This document shows, piece by piece, positions 62,478 through 64,000 of a DNA stretch of 64,000 nucleotides. Source of the stretch: Hahella sp. HNIBRBA332 (GTDB lineage: Bacteria; Pseudomonadota; Gammaproteobacteria; Pseudomonadales; Oleiphilaceae); NCBI RefSeq assembly GCF_030719035.1, contig NZ_CP132203.1, positions 6,816,001 through 6,880,000 of the forward strand, read 5' to 3'. The position numbers were made by a program, and so were the translations under genes. Every line of letters begins with the position of its first letter. The first letter of the stretch is position 1. A model generated the notes under the pieces. It had not been told where the DNA came from, did not search any database, and saw nothing but the letters and a program-made list of their open reading frames with translations.

Positions 62478-63488
62478 ATGCTCATTAAAACCTCTACAGA
62501 CATTCCTTCATCAGAGATCACGGACGAAAAAGTCTACCTGTCACGCCGTAGTTTTATGAGGGGGGTGGCGGTTGCAGCGGTATCAAGCTCTGCTGCTGGA
62601 TCATTAATTGGTTGTACTAGTTCTGCGAGTGCGGCAGTTACCCCTTCAAGACAAGCATGGGAAAAGTTGGTGGCTCCCCAGTTTCAAAATATTAAAACTG
62701 GGCCTTTCAGTACCTCTGAAGAGCAAACTCCCTACGAAGATATTCTTCGCTACAACAACTTTTACGAGTTTGGCACTGATAAAACTGATCCGTCCAGATA
62801 TGCGGAGCAGTTGGATATTCAGCCATGGTCTATCAAAGTAGATGGCGAATGCGGAAAGCCCGGAAGCTATCAACTTGAAGACCTTGTCAAAGAAAGTCAG
62901 CTGGAAGAGCGTGTGTATCGTCTGCGCTGTGTCGAGGCATGGTCGATGGTGATTCCTTGGGTAGGAATACCCATGGCGACTATTCTGAAAAAGTTTGAGC
63001 CTAATTCTAATGCGAAGTATGTCGCTTTTGAGACGGTGGTCAGACCAGAGCAAATGCCGGGGCAGCGCTCACTGTTCAGCAGCATTGAGTGGCCTTATAG
63101 AGAAGGGTTGAGAATTGACGAGGCAATGCATCCTCTTACCCTAGCTGCAGTTGGTCTTTACGGCAAAATCCTCCCTAATCAAAACGGCGCCCCGATACGC
63201 TTGGTGACGCCATGGAAATACGGCTTTAAAAGTATTAAGTCGATAGTTGGGATTAAGTTCATGGGGGATGAGCCGTATACAACGTGGAATGCTTTAGCTC
63301 CCAATGAATATGGCTTTTACGCCAACGTAAATCCCAGTGTCGATCATCCCCGCTGGAGTCAGAAGAGTGAGCGGCGTTTACCTGGAGGCCTCTTTGGTCC
63401 TAAACGCATAGATACCCTAATGTTCAATGGCTATGCGGATGAGGTTGCGAGTCTTTATACGGGCTTGGACCTAAGGAAGAATTACTAA
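62478..63488 (+). CDS. msrP: Periplasmic methionine-sulfoxide reductase catalytic subunit MsrP
   Basis: A molybdopterin protein exported by the Tat path that repairs oxidised methionines in envelope proteins. The 336-residue precursor has a twin-arginine signal SRRSFMRG (22-29) followed by a hydrophobic stretch. The molybdenum-ligand Cys is in RLRCVEAWSMVIPWVG (Cys151). WNALAPNEYGFYANVNP is typical of YedY proteins. The ATG at 62478 follows GGAAGGA. msrQ follows with a one-base gap and supplies electrons. Confidence 0.95.
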   Translation: MLIKTSTDIPSSEITDEKVYLSRRSFMRGVAVAAVSSSAAGSLIGCTSSASAAVTPSRQAWEKLVAPQFQNIKTGPFSTSEEQTPYEDILRYNNFYEFGTDKTDPSRYAEQLDIQPWSIKVDGECGKPGSYQLEDLVKESQLEERVYRLRCVEAWSMVIPWVGIPMATILKKFEPNSNAKYVAFETVVRPEQMPGQRSLFSSIEWPYREGLRIDEAMHPLTLAAVGLYGKILPNQNGAPIRLVTPWKYGFKSIKSIVGIKFMGDEPYTTWNALAPNEYGFYANVNPSVDHPRWSQKSERRLPGGLFGPKRIDTLMFNGYADEVASLYTGLDLRKNY

Positions 63489-63489
63489 T

Positions 63490-64000
63490 ATGGCTGCAGA
63501 AAAGTGGGGCATCGCTCGCTGGTGGGGGATATTTTTGTTATCACTAGGGCCGTTAGTGTTCCTGGTTTATCGGGTTGTATCCCGAGACTTGGGGCCTGAT
63601 CCTGGTGAGGCGATAACGCGTTTCTCAGGCCTTTGGGCTTTGAACTTTCTGTTGATAACGCTTGCCGTCACTCCCGCAAATCAATGGCTAAAGCTACGCT
63701 GGCTGGTTCGCTACAGAAGAATGCTGGGGCTCTATTCCTGGTTTTATGCAACATTACATTTTATTTCTGGCTTCTTGCTGGTGCTGGACATTCAAAACTT
63801 CGTCCAAGAAATAACTAAACGTCCTTATATAACAGTAGGCTTTGTGGCTTTTGTGATTTTGGTGATGCTTGCTGCGACATCCCCTAAATTCATGGTCCGT
63901 AAATTGGGAAGAAACTGGAAGAAGTTACACAAGCTGGTTTATCTAAGTGGCGTTCTCGCGGTTGTACACTTTATTTGGCTGGCTAGAGCTGATTACACCG
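63490..64000 (+). CDS. msrQ: Haem-binding membrane subunit MsrQ (3' end missing)
   Basis: Integral-membrane b-type cytochrome that passes electrons from the quinone pool or flavin reductase to MsrP. The frame opens with MAAEKWGIARWWGIFLL and stays open to the window end, 170 residues in, without a stop. At least four hydrophobic helices are present, with WALNFLLITLAVTP and RRMLGLYSWFYATLHF. Candidate haem ligands are His90, His147 and His160. The short distance to msrP indicates one transcript. Confidence 0.95.
   Translation, partial: MAAEKWGIARWWGIFLLSLGPLVFLVYRVVSRDLGPDPGEAITRFSGLWALNFLLITLAVTPANQWLKLRWLVRYRRMLGLYSWFYATLHFISGFLLVLDIQNFVQEITKRPYITVGFVAFVILVMLAATSPKFMVRKLGRNWKKLHKLVYLSGVLAVVHFIWLARADYT

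Overview
The window is typical gammaproteobacterial chromosome. The best guess is a marine Oceanospirillales-type bacterium close to Hahella, judged from protein resemblance recalled from memory and not from any search. It carries 56 protein-coding genes, two of them cut by the window edges (aroB on the left, msrQ on the right), and one complete insertion sequence. I see no rRNA, tRNA, CRISPR array, prophage or integrative element. Gene order follows several blocks that I remember as conserved in Pseudomonas aeruginosa: aroB-damX-gltBD-hemE, nrdR-ribD-ribE-ribBA-ribH-nusB-thiL-pgpA, ispB/rplU-rpmA-obg-proB/rpsT/murJ-ribF-ileS-lspA-fkpB-ispH, the type IV pilus block with pilSR, bamD/rluD-pgeF-clpB, and ilvIHC-pssA-msrPQ.

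Layout. 1-11.3 kb: shikimate pathway (aroB), cell-division SPOR protein (damX), glutamate synthase (gltB, gltD), haem synthesis (hemE) and recombination (radA). 11.4-13.5 kb on the minus strand: a PilZ c-di-GMP adaptor and the ribosome throttle EttA. 13.9-21.2 kb: glyA, then a close-packed nrdR/riboflavin/nusB/thiL/pgpA run. 21.2-26.5 kb: less characterised genes (a DUF6316-like protein, a DUF2057 lipoprotein, a Memo/AMMECR1 pair, a wax ester synthase homologue) and ispB. 27.0-38.3 kb: ribosomal proteins L21, L27 and S20, Obg, ProB, MurJ, RibF, IleS, LspA, FkpB and IspH. 38.5-48.6 kb: the AT-richer minor-pilin operon (fimU-pilV-pilW-pilX-pilY1-pilE), a convergent fimT and the PilSR two-component system. 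48.8-55.9 kb: nadE, bamD, rluD, pgeF, clpB. 55.96-57.28 kb: an IS256-family element with intact ends and target duplication. 57.3-64 kb: a DUF4124 protein, branched-chain amino-acid synthesis (ilvI, ilvH, ilvC), pssA and the periplasmic methionine-sulfoxide repair pair msrPQ.

Themes. Riboflavin/FMN/FAD synthesis is nearly complete (ribD, ribE, ribB domain, ribH, ribF), but the GTP cyclohydrolase II half of RibBA has lost its cysteines, so step one must be encoded elsewhere. Surface motility and attachment are represented by the minor pilins, PilY1, PilSR and a MapZ-like PilZ protein. Two 9-bp direct repeats 20 bp apart, resembling the AlgR box, lie just upstream of fimU.

I did not find a clear undescribed multi-gene system. 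The most interesting signals are: the AlgR/LytTR-like repeats before fimU; a predicted three-way-junction RNA between gltB and gltD; a wax-synthase homologue with HHxxxNG in place of HHxxxDG; an IS256 insertion inside a hairpin that overlaps a stop codon; stop codons of other genes also lying in hairpins; and a Memo/AMMECR1 pair without its usual radical-SAM partner nearby.
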